Under the pieces are notes generated by a model. The model worked only from the letters and a program-made list of their open reading frames with translations, was not told where the DNA came from and ran no database searches. The position numbers and the translations under genes were made by a program. From positions 1 to 44,250 of the forward strand of contig UREM01000018.1 in NCBI GenBank assembly GCA_900546775.1: 44,250 nucleotides of DNA. The letters run 5' to 3'. Of the stretch, positions 34,737 to 43,078 are shown piece by piece; within the stretch, counting starts at the first letter, position 1, and each line of letters begins with the position of its first letter. The DNA is from an uncultured Collinsella sp. GTDB lineage: Bacteria > Actinomycetota > Coriobacteriia > Coriobacteriales > Coriobacteriaceae.

Positions 34737-35100
34737 TGGTGGAGGCGCGGAGAATCGAACTCCGGTCCACGAAAGCCCTCTGATTGGCATCTCCAAGCTC
34801 AGTCGCTGGTTTTGTCTCGGACGCTTTGCGCGCAGCGACACGCTCGCGGCGTCCTAACCGGTTCGGTCTTAGCCTGCGCCATACCGATTACGTGCGCAGG
34901 AGCATTCCCCTAAAATGACATCGCGCCGGTGTCGGGGAAATCACCGGGTTGACGCGCCGCTATAAACTAAGCAGCGAGAGCCATAGGCTCAAAAGAAGAG
35001 TTGTTGTCAATTCAATTTGACGGTACCCCTGTTTAACGAGGCGAGGAGACCTCGGCTTGCTTCCTCTCTCAGAGCTATCGTGTCGAAACCAGTCGCCCCC
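34737..35100 (-). ncRNA. ssrA: Transfer-messenger RNA (tmRNA)
   Basis: Rescues stalled ribosomes by trans-translation with SmpB. On the minus strand the RNA opens GGGGGCGACTGGTTTCGACA, the conserved tmRNA 5' end, and closes with T-arm GGAGTTCGATTCTCC, acceptor CGCCTCC, A and encoded CCA; the acceptor pairs with GGGGGCG (one G-U pair). The tag reading frame ends DNNSSFEPMALAA followed by TAG, with the expected ALAA terminus; a stop precedes the first Asp codon by one codon, so the resume codon is ATT or GAC. Length including CCA is 364 bases, normal for the one-piece form. A strong terminator follows. smpB is not in the window. Confidence 0.97.
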
Positions 35101-35339
35101 GAATGTTGGGAAAGTCTGGATGGTATCGGGCCTGCAAACACCCGATAACCGTCGACTTTTCAAGGAACATACGGGGCGAGCCCCGCTTGTGGAGTGTTAT
35201 CTTACCACGTTCTGAAAGCGGACAGCTGTTCTATGCACGAGCTGTGAAGACCCCAATGTGCGCCGCACTTCGCACTTTTGTTACCGATCGCGTCACGTAT
35301 ATTTTCGCCAAGCAAAATTGACCCGTCGAAAGGACCGTT

Positions 35340-35774
35340 ATGGATACCAAGCAGCAACTCGTCAATGCCCTCGCAGGCCTGGGCTCAACCATTACCGAAG
35401 CTATGGATGTCATCGAAGGCTTTGTCCCCTGCGGACATCCCGCCCTCACGGTTTCGAACGCACTCGTCGCGCTGGACGCTAACGATGATGTGGCTCTCGC
35501 CCAGCAGCTTGAGACCGTCGAGGGCTTTATCGACCACGTGAGTGAGAACCGCGGCGTGGCCGCCTACCACGGCATCGAGGTCGAACTCGCGGGTCCCAAA
35601 GCCGATCTGCTCGCAGCAATCCGCGAGGTAGGCGCCCTTATGCAGACCGCAGGCGTCAAGAACACCCAGGTCAACGAGTGGGTCTACCGCAGTCTGGCAG
35701 CACTCGACAGCTCCGACGAAAAGGCAGCCGAGCAGCTCGCAGAAAGTCCCGCCATTAAGGCCGAGCTTTTGTAA
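35340..35774 (+). CDS. Unknown 144-aa acidic helical protein
   Basis: I do not recognise the family. The ATG is preceded by CGAAAGGA at good spacing and TATATT at 35298 could be its -10 box, so expression is likely. The protein is acidic, without signal peptide or membrane segment, and appears all-helical: MDTKQQLVNALAGLGSTITEAMDVIEGFVPCGHPALTV near the start, then ALVALDANDDVALAQQLETVEGFI and, later, RSLAALDSSDEKAAEQLAESPAI. The ALDxxDxxxAxQL pattern occurs twice, suggesting an internal duplication. It stands alone between ssrA and the convergent toxin gene. Confidence 0.65.
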   Translation: MDTKQQLVNALAGLGSTITEAMDVIEGFVPCGHPALTVSNALVALDANDDVALAQQLETVEGFIDHVSENRGVAAYHGIEVELAGPKADLLAAIREVGALMQTAGVKNTQVNEWVYRSLAALDSSDEKAAEQLAESPAIKAELL

Positions 35775-35832
35775 ATAGAAGGCGCGGGTCCCTTGGCGCA
35801 TCGTCGTCCAAGAGGCCCACAAACAGTTCGCG

Positions 35833-36348
35833 TCAACCGATAGCCGCGCCGCCGCGTTCGGCCAAAGCCAGAATCGGCATCATTTGGCGCGGGGTCTTTG
35901 CTGCAAGATCGGCATGTTCGAGCAGCTTGCGATCGTTGGTCACCAAGTAATCGACCTGCGCGCGCTTGCACGCGGCGAGCACCAAGTTGTCCTCGTAATC
36001 GCGATAGAGCGCTAAGTATTTGTCGGCCAGCCAAAGGTCCGACGCATCTGCACCCACGGCCGTGGCGTTTTCGGTCATGTTCCGAACAAACGCCAACGCC
36101 GCATCGCCAATTGCACGGGCAGATGCCTCATCGAGCGCTTCCCCACTGGCAAGAACGCTGCGCTTCAGTTCGTGCTGTACAACATACAGTACGTCCTTGG
36201 CGATATGCACCGGAAAGAACAGCAATGCCCCCGCCTCCGTCGCCTGCCCAATAAACGCACGCGCGGCAAGCGACTCGGCATGGTCGACGCAAAACGAATC
36301 AACCCATACGTTGGCATCCACCATTATTTTGAGGGGAGCCCCGCTCAC
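35833..36348 (-). CDS. PIN-domain toxin (VapC-like)
   Basis: A 171-aa probable ribonuclease toxin. It starts MVDANVWVDSF-like after a short lead (metal-binding Asp in VDANVWVD), has acidic residues in the middle, and the C-terminal DYEDNLVLAACKRAQVDYLVTNDRKLL, in which the conserved Asp and NDRKL of PIN domains are clear. The chosen start is GTG, which overlaps the antitoxin stop codon (GTGA) and has AAGGGG upstream; an ATG eight codons later would give a 163-aa protein. Longer than classic VapC (about 130 aa) because of an insertion around residues 75-110. Overlap with an upstream RHH-type gene and a GCTAGC operator support a toxin-antitoxin module. Confidence 0.85.
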   Translation of the reverse strand: MSGAPLKIMVDANVWVDSFCVDHAESLAARAFIGQATEAGALLFFPVHIAKDVLYVVQHELKRSVLASGEALDEASARAIGDAALAFVRNMTENATAVGADASDLWLADKYLALYRDYEDNLVLAACKRAQVDYLVTNDRKLLEHADLAAKTPRQMMPILALAERGGAAIG

Positions 36349-36698
36349 AGGATCATCCCCTTTTGGCGATAGCGCTCGTCCATGGCTTCGGAATAGATTG
36401 TGTCCCAATCGCGATTGTCGGATACGGGCGACGTAGCGATGCCCAGGTCCGCGTAAAGCTGATCCGCCGCCGCCCATGATGCGGCGAACGGAGTATCGTG
36501 CGCGACGGTCTGCCGCCGGTCGTCGACGGCCGCAAGCACTTCCTCGCACTGCCCGCCACCCTGCGCGACCTTGGCCACCACCTTTTTGATGAGCTCGGGC
36601 AGTGACCCGCCCGAAAGCCGCAACGCTTCCTCCGCATGGTCCTTGACCTGGCGATCCACGCGAACGTTCACCTGCGCCATGCCGCTAACAGCACCCAT
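36345..36698 (-). CDS. Antitoxin of PIN-domain module (RHH/RelB-DinJ-like)
   Basis: A 117-aa two-part antitoxin. Residues about 7-47 (QVNVRVDRQVKDHAEEALRL and ELIKKVVAKV) look like a ribbon-helix-helix DNA-binding domain of the RelB/DinJ type; the C-terminal part (DTPFAASWAAADQL to MDERYRQKG) would wrap the toxin. The start chosen is the ATG of MGAVSG, preceded by GAAGGGAG; an ATG six codons later starts MAQVNV and is possible. The stop overlaps the toxin GTG, so the two are translationally coupled. A promoter with three GCTAGC sites lies just upstream, fitting autorepression. Confidence 0.82.
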   Translation of the reverse strand: MGAVSGMAQVNVRVDRQVKDHAEEALRLSGGSLPELIKKVVAKVAQGGGQCEEVLAAVDDRRQTVAHDTPFAASWAAADQLYADLGIATSPVSDNRDWDTIYSEAMDERYRQKGMIL

Positions 36699-36720
36699 GT
36701 CGATCTCGCTCCCTTCAATT

Positions 36721-36767
36721 GCTAGCCTTGCTAGCAACACTATATAGAGAAGCTAGCAAATGTTCAA
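36721..36767 (-). promoter_or_regulatory. Toxin-antitoxin promoter with GCTAGC operator sites
   Basis: On the minus strand, TTGAAC and TATAGT are separated by exactly 17 bases. GCTAGC occurs three times within 37 bases (36721-36726, 36730-36735, 36752-36757), one inside the spacer and two just downstream of the -10 box; the middle one is part of the palindrome TTGCTAGCAA. This is the layout of an autoregulated antitoxin operator. Confidence 0.78.
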
Positions 36768-36775
36768 ACGCAAAA

Positions 36776-36817
36776 GGCCTGCGCCCGGACGACACCGATG
36801 CCGTCTGGGCGCAGGCC
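36776..36817 (-). terminator. Intrinsic terminator of P1B ATPase operon
   Basis: GGCCTGCGCCCGGACG pairs with CGTCTGGGCGCAGGCC (16 bp, one G-U pair), followed on the minus strand by TTTTGCG, 25 bases past the stop codon. Confidence 0.85.
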
Positions 36818-36841
36818 AGATAACGTGGGCAAACACGTCTG

Positions 36842-38917
36842 CTAACGCAGGTACGCTTTTGAGTTGCCCAAGCTATAGGCGATTGTCGAGCCGTTGTGCA
36901 GCAGTGACGACGTCTGCGGAGTGATCATGCCGGTAATGCCCAGCGCCAACAGCGCCGAGTTGGTGAGCATCACCTTGGAATACGAACTCGTCAGACGGTC
37001 GATAAGCCCCTGGCTCATGCGACGCAGGCGCACGATTGCGGCCAGATCCGTATCGGTCAGGATGATATCGGCGACCTCCTTGGCGATATCGCTTCCGCCA
37101 CCCATCGCCAGGCCCACGTCGGCCAAACCGAGCGCCGGTGAATCGTTGACGCCGTCGCCCACCATGGCAACGTGGCGCCCCTCGCGCTTAATCCGCTCCA
37201 CATAAGCGTACTTGTCCTCGGGCAGCAGCTCGGCCTTAAACTCGTCGACCCCTGCCTCTCGCGCAATGCGCTCGGCCGTGCGCTCGGAATCGCCCGTGAG
37301 CATGACCACGTGCTTGACGCCCAACGCATGCAGGTCGGCGATGGCCTCACGGACCCCGGGCTTAAGCGGATCCTCGATTCCGAGCACGCCCACAACGGTG
37401 CCGTCGACCGCCAGATACAGCGGCGACAGGCCCTGCATCTGGGACTCAATGCGCTCCTTAATGTCGGAATCGAGCTGCGCGCCCTCATCCTCAAACACAA
37501 AGTGTGCCGAGCCGATAATCGCGCGACGCCCTTCGATGGAGGAAGCGATGCCGTGCGCCACGATGTACTCGACGGCGGCATGGCGCTCGCGGTGCTCGAG
37601 CCCACGCTCGCGAGCAGCGTTGACGACGGCGCGTGCCACCGGATGCGGGAAATGCTCCTCCAAGCAAGCAGAAAGGCGCAGGACCTCGTCCTCGCTCCAG
37701 CCGTCGGTGGTGAGCACGCAAGCTAGACGCGGCTGTGCCTCGGTGAGCGTGCCGGTCTTATCAAACACAATGGTGTCGGCCTTGGCAAACGACTCAAAGT
37801 ACTTCGCGCCCTTGACCATGACGCCCATCTTGGCAGCATCGCTCATGGCAGTCATGACGGCGACGGAACCCGTGAGCTTGAGTGCGCACGAGTAGTCGAC
37901 CATCAGCGCCGCCGAGGTCTTAATGAGGCTGCGCGTGGTAAGCGCGACAAGGCCCGCGAGCAGGAAGTTCCACGGGACGATCTTGTTGGCGAGGTCTTCC
38001 ATGTGCGACTGGCCCTCGGACTTGAGCGAGTCGGCCGTCTGCACGAGCGAGACGATCGAGCGCAGTTTGGTTTGCGCCGTATTGGCGCGCACGCGCACCA
38101 AGATGCTGCCGTCTTCCACGACGGTTCCGGCGAACACGTCGTCGCCCACGCTGCGTTCGACGGCCAGCGGCTCGCCGGTCAGGGTCGCCTGGTTGACCAT
38201 AGCGCTCCCCTGCTCGACAACACCGTCGATGCAAATGGACATGCCAGTACGCACGGCCACCAAGTCGCCGGGCTCGAGCTCGGCGGCGGCAACGCTTACC
38301 TCGATGTCGCCGACGACCTTTTGCGCCTTATCGGGCACATCGAGCAGCGAGTTGATGAGCTCGTTTTCGCTCATGGCGCGGGTGTAGTCCTCGAGCAGCT
38401 CGCCCACGTTGAGCAGGAACATCGTCTGGCCTGCGGTGTCGACATCACGTTTGACGAACGAAATGCCGATGGCCGAAGCGTCGAGCACGGGAACGGTCAG
38501 GCGCGGCTGCGCCAGCTCATGAAGGGCAGCGCGCAAAAAGGTCATGTAACCGGCTACGACAAACACCGCACGCAGGGGCGTGGGCAAAAACCAGCGACGC
38601 GCGTAATGGGCACCGACGAGTGTCGCTAGGTCCATAACGAGTTTGTGCTTGCGCGGCTCAAGCTGCATCACGTAACCCGTCTTTGCGTCGGCAATGGCCT
38701 GAGCGTCGAGCGCACCGACGGCGGCCAGCACGCTCGCGCGGCGCGGCTCATCGTATTCGAGCGCCATCTGGCCGATGCGGCCGTAGACGCGCACCTTGTG
38801 CACGCCGTCGATGTCGCCGCCAAGCTTAAGAAGTGCATCGAGATCGCTCTCTGGCACAGGACCCGCCAATTGAAGACGGGTCCTGCCGGGGATCTCGCTA
38901 ATAATCGAGAATCTCAT
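36842..38917 (-). CDS. P1B-type metal ATPase with SCALK motif (FezB-like candidate)
   Basis: A 691-aa metal-transporting P-type ATPase. Actuator LTGEP (246-250), phosphorylation DKTGT (386-390), N-domain HP (425-426) and hinge GDGVNDSP (587-594) show a working catalytic core. The membrane metal-site motif, normally CPC, SPC or TPC, is DYSCALK (341-347), with no proline after the serine; this matches the atypical P1B-6-like group as I remember it. The N terminus is a divergent HMA-like domain (about 1-75) with PGRTRLQ and no CxxC. It follows a DUF6110-like gene by 18 bases in one operon. P1B-6 ATPases in Desulfovibrio and Clostridioides (FezB) build iron-storing ferrosomes; that role is inferred here. 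Zinc or manganese export is the alternative. Confidence 0.88.
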   Translation of the reverse strand: MRFSIISEIPGRTRLQLAGPVPESDLDALLKLGGDIDGVHKVRVYGRIGQMALEYDEPRRASVLAAVGALDAQAIADAKTGYVMQLEPRKHKLVMDLATLVGAHYARRWFLPTPLRAVFVVAGYMTFLRAALHELAQPRLTVPVLDASAIGISFVKRDVDTAGQTMFLLNVGELLEDYTRAMSENELINSLLDVPDKAQKVVGDIEVSVAAAELEPGDLVAVRTGMSICIDGVVEQGSAMVNQATLTGEPLAVERSVGDDVFAGTVVEDGSILVRVRANTAQTKLRSIVSLVQTADSLKSEGQSHMEDLANKIVPWNFLLAGLVALTTRSLIKTSAALMVDYSCALKLTGSVAVMTAMSDAAKMGVMVKGAKYFESFAKADTIVFDKTGTLTEAQPRLACVLTTDGWSEDEVLRLSACLEEHFPHPVARAVVNAARERGLEHRERHAAVEYIVAHGIASSIEGRRAIIGSAHFVFEDEGAQLDSDIKERIESQMQGLSPLYLAVDGTVVGVLGIEDPLKPGVREAIADLHALGVKHVVMLTGDSERTAERIAREAGVDEFKAELLPEDKYAYVERIKREGRHVAMVGDGVNDSPALGLADVGLAMGGGSDIAKEVADIILTDTDLAAIVRLRRMSQGLIDRLTSSYSKVMLTNSALLALGITGMITPQTSSLLHNGSTIAYSLGNSKAYLR

Positions 38918-38935
38918 AGTTTGTGCCTGGGAGCG

Positions 38936-39181
38936 TTACTCGGCTGCCTCGTCAGCAGCGGCCTCGCTCTGGGTGATGTAAGCAGCCTCGGCAACCATGT
39001 CGTCGACATTAGCCTTGGCCTGCTCGACCATGTCCTGGTAGCCGTTCTTGATGCGCATGCCGCACGCGATACCCTGCACGCAAGCATTCTTTACCGGAGC
39101 GCTGGTGAGCAGCTTGATGCCGGCCGTACCGAGCAGAAAACCGCCACCGACAAGCAGGGTGTTAAACGTCGACTTCTTCAT
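38936..39181 (-). CDS. DUF6110-like small membrane protein (possible ferrosome accessory)
   Basis: An 81-aa protein with a glycine-rich hydrophobic segment (about 8-28, TLLVGGGFLLGTAGIKLL) followed by a basic loop (KNACVQGIACGMRIKNG) and an acidic helical tail. The layout matches DUF6110, a family I know from genes next to heavy-metal P-type ATPases in gut Firmicutes and actinobacteria. The start is the ATG after AAAAGGGAG; the 20 in-frame codons upstream run through the promoter. It is the first gene of the operon and 18 bases ahead of the ATPase. Ferrosome loci pair the ATPase with small membrane proteins having glycine-rich segments, so it might be a FezA counterpart; no direct homology can be claimed from reading alone. 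Confidence 0.8.
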   Translation of the reverse strand: MKKSTFNTLLVGGGFLLGTAGIKLLTSAPVKNACVQGIACGMRIKNGYQDMVEQAKANVDDMVAEAAYITQSEAAADEAAE

Positions 39182-39289
39182 GTTGCTTCTCCCTTTTGCC
39201 GCATTGGACGCGGCATGGTGCCTCAGCACCCGAGTAAACAAGTTTGCTCGAGCACGCTTTTGAAATATCTCAATTTTATCTAACTATCT

Positions 39290-39309
39290 AGGTCAGCCAT
39301 GGCTAACCT
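39290..39309. promoter_or_regulatory. 20-bp near-perfect palindrome upstream of DUF6110/ATPase operon
   Basis: AGGTCAGCCATGGCTAACCT is self-complementary at nine of ten pairs. Its half-site AGGTTAG is the half-site of DtxR/IdeR-type iron regulators, but the two halves are six bases apart rather than one. It lies about 108 bases ahead of the DUF6110-like start codon, next to TAAAAT (39273-39278, minus strand), a possible -10 box. A related site occurs at 43013. Iron control is inferred. Confidence 0.55.
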
Positions 39310-39350
39310 TTTGAAAATTAACGATGCGGAGTAACCGATTGTCAATGTGA

Positions 39351-39369
39351 CAAAGGGACTGTCCCTTTG
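39351..39369. terminator. Palindrome downstream of ABC transporter pair
   Basis: CAAAGGGAC and GTCCCTTTG are exact complements around one T. It lies eight bases past the stop codon of the second ABC gene but lacks a U-tract on the minus strand, so it is a weak terminator candidate. The GGGACAG core recalls the hairpin after murT-gatD at 15.08 kb. Confidence 0.45.
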
Positions 39370-39376
39370 CCCCTTC

Positions 39377-41134
39377 TTACAACTGCCAGGTAGCTGCTTC
39401 CTTTTGCAGCGCCACCATGCGGGCGAATTCTCCACCTGCCGCCTTGAGCTGCGCCGGAGTGCCCTGCTCGGCAACCACACCATCCTTGAGTACAACGATT
39501 TTGTCGGCATTTTCCACCGTACGCATACGGTGGGCAATAACGATAACTGTCTTGCCTGCGAGGAGGCGGGAGAGCGCCTGCTGCACCACGGTCTCGTTCT
39601 CCACATCCAAACTCGCCGTCGCCTCGTCCAACAGCACGATAGGCGCGTCTTTGAGCAGCGCACGGGCGATAGAGATGCGCTGGCGCTCACCGCCGGACAG
39701 CTTGGAGCCGTTCTCGCCGATCATGGTGTCATAGCCCTGCGGCATGCGGCTCACAAACTCGTCGCAGTTGGCGGCACGCGCGGCAGCAAGCACTTCCTCA
39801 TCGGTGGCATCGCGACGACCAAGACGGATGTTTCCCATCACCGTGTCGTCAAAGAGCAGCACGTCTTGGAACACAATGGCGTAGTCGCGCAGCAGCACCT
39901 CGGGATCCACGCTCGCAACATCCACGCCGCCCACGGTGACCGTGCCTTCGGTGGCGTCCCAAAAGCGCGCGGCCAGGCGGCTCACCGTGGACTTACCGGA
40001 GCCCGAAGGACCGACCAGTGCCGTGACCTCGCCTTCCTTGGCGGTAAAGCTCACATCGGTAAGAACTTTCTCGCCGGCGCGGCCGTCCTCGCCCGCACCA
40101 TAGCCAAATGCCACGTGATCGAACACCACATCGTGGCCTACGGGCTCAAACTGCTCGCTGCCCCGCGCCACGGGCTCTTCCATGATGGAACGCATGCGCT
40201 TGGCCGACGACTCGGCGGCAAACAGCTCGGACATCAGCATCAGCGCCTGATCAAAGGGCGCATAGATGCGGCTCACCATAAGCAGGAAGGCAAACATCAT
40301 CAAAAAGTCGACCTGGCCGGAGGCGACCATCGCAGCGCCCGTGACCAACGTGGTGGCAATCCCCAGGCGCAGGATGGCAAAGGCGGAGTTGACCAAAAGC
40401 CCATTGGCGAGCTCGCCTCTGGTGGTCTCGCGCTCCTCGGCATCGATCACGGCGTTGAGCCCCTCAAGATAATGAGCCTCCTGGTTGGTGGCGCGGATCT
40501 CGCGCACGCAGTCGAGCGTCTCCTGGATCGCCTCGGTAACCTTGACCTTCTCGGCGCGCACATGGTCGAACACCGGGGTCATGGGGCCGCGTGTCAGATA
40601 CAGCACGGCAAAGGCCACGGGCACGCTCCAAAACGCCGCGATCGCCAGCTGCCAGCAAAAGAACAGCGACGCCACGAACACAATGGCGCTTGCGATGATG
40701 GCACCCCAAAGCTCTCCCAGCACGTGGCTGTAGGCGTGCTCCATGGCCTGGACGTCGCCCATGATGGTCTCGGTTAAATCGGCCAGATCACGACGGCCAA
40801 AAAACGACAGCGGCAGCTTGCGCAAGCGCTCGGCAATCTCCATACGCTGCTTGCCGCACTCCTCGTAAAAGATGCAGTAGGTGTAGTAATACTGCTGCCA
40901 GTTAGAGGCAAAGAGCAACACGAAAAAGACCAGGAGGCCGCCCACAATCGGCAGGGCATCCGGCAGGTCGGCACCGGTGGCGAGATGTTCGACAAAACCG
41001 GCCATGACCAGGAACAATAAGCCCATGCCGGCCATGGTAATGAGATTGGTGAGCGCGGTCCAGAAAATGCCGCGTTTTACGCCGGCGACGCCTTTATCGG
41101 ATAGGAAATACTTCTTTTGGAATGAGGCGAACAT
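39377..41134 (-). CDS. ABC half-transporter, second of pair
   Basis: A 585-aa exporter-fold half transporter: six membrane segments (about residues 1-315), then an ATPase domain with Walker A GPSGSGKST, signature LSGGERQRISIARAL, Walker B IVLLDEATASLD and the H-loop in IAHRMRTVENADK. All catalytic residues are present. It starts directly at the base after the stop codon of its partner, with GGAGGCGAGG as ribosome site, so the two should form a heterodimer. An AraC regulator is divergent from the pair. The AraC plus two-ABC layout is shared with YbtA-YbtP-YbtQ and IrtAB-type siderophore importers, but also with many drug exporters; substrate cannot be fixed by reading. Confidence 0.9.
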   Translation of the reverse strand: MFASFQKKYFLSDKGVAGVKRGIFWTALTNLITMAGMGLLFLVMAGFVEHLATGADLPDALPIVGGLLVFFVLLFASNWQQYYYTYCIFYEECGKQRMEIAERLRKLPLSFFGRRDLADLTETIMGDVQAMEHAYSHVLGELWGAIIASAIVFVASLFFCWQLAIAAFWSVPVAFAVLYLTRGPMTPVFDHVRAEKVKVTEAIQETLDCVREIRATNQEAHYLEGLNAVIDAEERETTRGELANGLLVNSAFAILRLGIATTLVTGAAMVASGQVDFLMMFAFLLMVSRIYAPFDQALMLMSELFAAESSAKRMRSIMEEPVARGSEQFEPVGHDVVFDHVAFGYGAGEDGRAGEKVLTDVSFTAKEGEVTALVGPSGSGKSTVSRLAARFWDATEGTVTVGGVDVASVDPEVLLRDYAIVFQDVLLFDDTVMGNIRLGRRDATDEEVLAAARAANCDEFVSRMPQGYDTMIGENGSKLSGGERQRISIARALLKDAPIVLLDEATASLDVENETVVQQALSRLLAGKTVIVIAHRMRTVENADKIVVLKDGVVAEQGTPAQLKAAGGEFARMVALQKEAATWQL

Positions 41135-42958
41135 TTAGGCCTCGCCTCCCTTCGTGACGGCGGCATCCGCGGCAGCAGTGATCTTCCAGCTCGCGGCCTG
41201 TTCGTATTCGGCCCACATCTTGGCGTATAGACCGTTTTGGGACAGCAGCTCGGCATGGGCGCCAGTCTCCTGCACGCTACCTTGGTTGAACACCACGATC
41301 TTGTCGGCCCCCACCACGGTCGAAAGCCGGTGCGCGATCATAATGACTGTGCGACCCGCCGCCAGTTTGCTAAAGGCACGCTGGATGAGCGCCTCGTTCT
41401 CGGGGTCGGCAAACGCTGTGGCCTCATCGAGCACCACGATAGGTGCGTCTTTAAGGATCGCGCGGGCGAGTGCCACGCGCTGTACCTCGCCGCCCGAAAG
41501 ATATGCCCCTCCAGCACCGAGCATGGTGTTAATACCCTGCGGGAGCTTGGCCACAATGTCGTCGCACTGAGCTGCGGAGAGGGCCGCACGCACTTCGTCG
41601 TCAGTGGCCGTAGGCTTGGAGGCGCGCACGTTATCGGCAAGTGTTTGCCGGAACAGCTGGTTGGTCTGAAACACAAAGGCGACCTGGTCCATGAGCTCGT
41701 GCGGATCCATGTCACGAACGTCTACGCCGCCCACAAGCACGCGACCCGAGGAAACATCCCAAAAACGCGGGATCAGGCTTGCGCAGGTTGACTTACCGCC
41801 GCCCGAGGGACCAACCAACGCAAGGGTGCTACCTGCGGGAACGCTAAAGCTCACATGATCGACGGCAGGCGCTTCGGCACCCTCGTAGGTAAAGCTTACA
41901 TCCTCAAAGCGCACATCGCTGCCGATAGGGTGCTTGGGCTGGGCAGGCACGGAGAGCTGCTTGGAATCCATAACGCTTCGGATGCGCGCCAGCGAATCGG
42001 CACTCATCTGAGACGCCTCGCCCACAAACATGAGCTTGGTCATGGCCGTCGGCACCACGGCCGAAAAGATCGCGTAAAACGTGAAGTTGACCATAAAGTG
42101 CGCGAAGTCCGTCTCGCCCGGCGCCAACAGCAACGCCACGGGCAAAAGAAATGCCACGAGGCCATTGAGCGCGGTAAGGTTGAGCACCTGCGGGCCTCGG
42201 CAGAACGTGCCCGCATAGCTTTGCGCCATGTCGGCGTATTCGGCGATCGCATCGTGAAACGCCTTAAAGGAGTAGACCGTCTGCTGGAAGACCTTGACCA
42301 CGGGGATGCCGCGTACGTATTCGGTGCCGGTCTTGTTCATCTTGACCAGCGCGCCCATGTAAGCCTTCATAAACTCGGCGCCCTTGCCGCTCATCATGGT
42401 GGCCATGGCGCAAAACGAAACGACGACCGAGATTAGGCATGCCGCACCCAAACGCCAATCGAGGGCGAAAAGCAGCACGAGCAGGCCCACGACCATGGCG
42501 GTGGCGCCGGCGATATCGGGCAGCATGTGTGCGAGCAGCGTCTCGGTGGAGGCAGCGCATCCGTCTACGATACGGCGCAGCTCACCGGTGGCGTGCGTGT
42601 CAAAGTAGCCGAGCGGCAACTTGAGCAGATGCTCACTCGTGGTCTTGCGGATATTGGATGCGCAGCGAAACGCGGACAGGTGCGTGCACATGAGTCCCAC
42701 AAAATAGACCACAATGCTCGCCAGGGCAAAGCCCACAGCCCACCAACCATACATCGCGATATTGGCGGCCTCGCTCCAGTTGGGCGCCACGGCGATAAGA
42801 TCTCGCGCAACAAGCCAGATGCACACGTACGGGCCAAAGCTCAGCAGCTGCGAGAGCGCCGAGAGGGCCATGCCCAAATACGTTAGGAATTTACGTTCAC
42901 CGGCATATGCAAGCAACTCGCCGATGCCGCCACCTTCCTTTTTTGATCCCTTTGCCAT
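41135..42958 (-). CDS. ABC half-transporter, first of pair
   Basis: A 607-aa half transporter with an N-terminal membrane domain (about 25-330) and an ATPase domain with Walker A GPSGGGKST, signature LSGGEVQRVALARAI, Walker B IVVLDEATAFADPENE and H-loop IAHRLSTV. The D-loop here is FADPENE instead of the common SLD, while its partner has the usual form, so the two ATP sites may be unequal. The start is the ATG of MAKGSKKEGGG, after AAAGGA; more than 100 in-frame codons upstream overlap the AraC gene on the other strand and are not coding. It is the first gene of the ABC operon, 100-120 bases from the divergent AraC gene. Confidence 0.9.
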   Translation of the reverse strand: MAKGSKKEGGGIGELLAYAGERKFLTYLGMALSALSQLLSFGPYVCIWLVARDLIAVAPNWSEAANIAMYGWWAVGFALASIVVYFVGLMCTHLSAFRCASNIRKTTSEHLLKLPLGYFDTHATGELRRIVDGCAASTETLLAHMLPDIAGATAMVVGLLVLLFALDWRLGAACLISVVVSFCAMATMMSGKGAEFMKAYMGALVKMNKTGTEYVRGIPVVKVFQQTVYSFKAFHDAIAEYADMAQSYAGTFCRGPQVLNLTALNGLVAFLLPVALLLAPGETDFAHFMVNFTFYAIFSAVVPTAMTKLMFVGEASQMSADSLARIRSVMDSKQLSVPAQPKHPIGSDVRFEDVSFTYEGAEAPAVDHVSFSVPAGSTLALVGPSGGGKSTCASLIPRFWDVSSGRVLVGGVDVRDMDPHELMDQVAFVFQTNQLFRQTLADNVRASKPTATDDEVRAALSAAQCDDIVAKLPQGINTMLGAGGAYLSGGEVQRVALARAILKDAPIVVLDEATAFADPENEALIQRAFSKLAAGRTVIMIAHRLSTVVGADKIVVFNQGSVQETGAHAELLSQNGLYAKMWAEYEQAASWKITAAADAAVTKGGEA

Positions 42959-43012
42959 GAGATTCCTTTCTAACGGCTTGAGAGTTAACCGTAAGAAACT
43001 TATCATGGGCGT

Positions 43013-43028
43013 GTTAGCCAAGGCACAC
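43013..43028. promoter_or_regulatory. Site resembling the 39.3-kb palindrome, between AraC and ABC genes
   Basis: GTTAGCCAAGGCACAC matches the minus-strand form of the 39.3-kb site (GTTAGCCATGGCTGAC) at 13 of 16 bases, including TTAGCCA and GGC. It lies in the short divergent region that must contain both promoters. Shared control of the two operons is an inference from this match. Confidence 0.35.
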
Positions 43029-43078
43029 AATTGGGCCAGGCGTGGACGTTTTCGCAAATGAAGGGGACGCTTTTGAAA

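Noticed and set aside
34425..34750. Integrative element attachment sites at ssrA
   Set aside because: The T-arm copies are inverted relative to ssrA, while integration would give direct repeats, and there is no integrase or cargo between them.
34392..34913. Several open reading frames across the ssrA 3' region
   Set aside because: They translate the tmRNA T-arm, acceptor and their repeats (peptides such as AENRTLCRARAL); they are RNA-gene artefacts.
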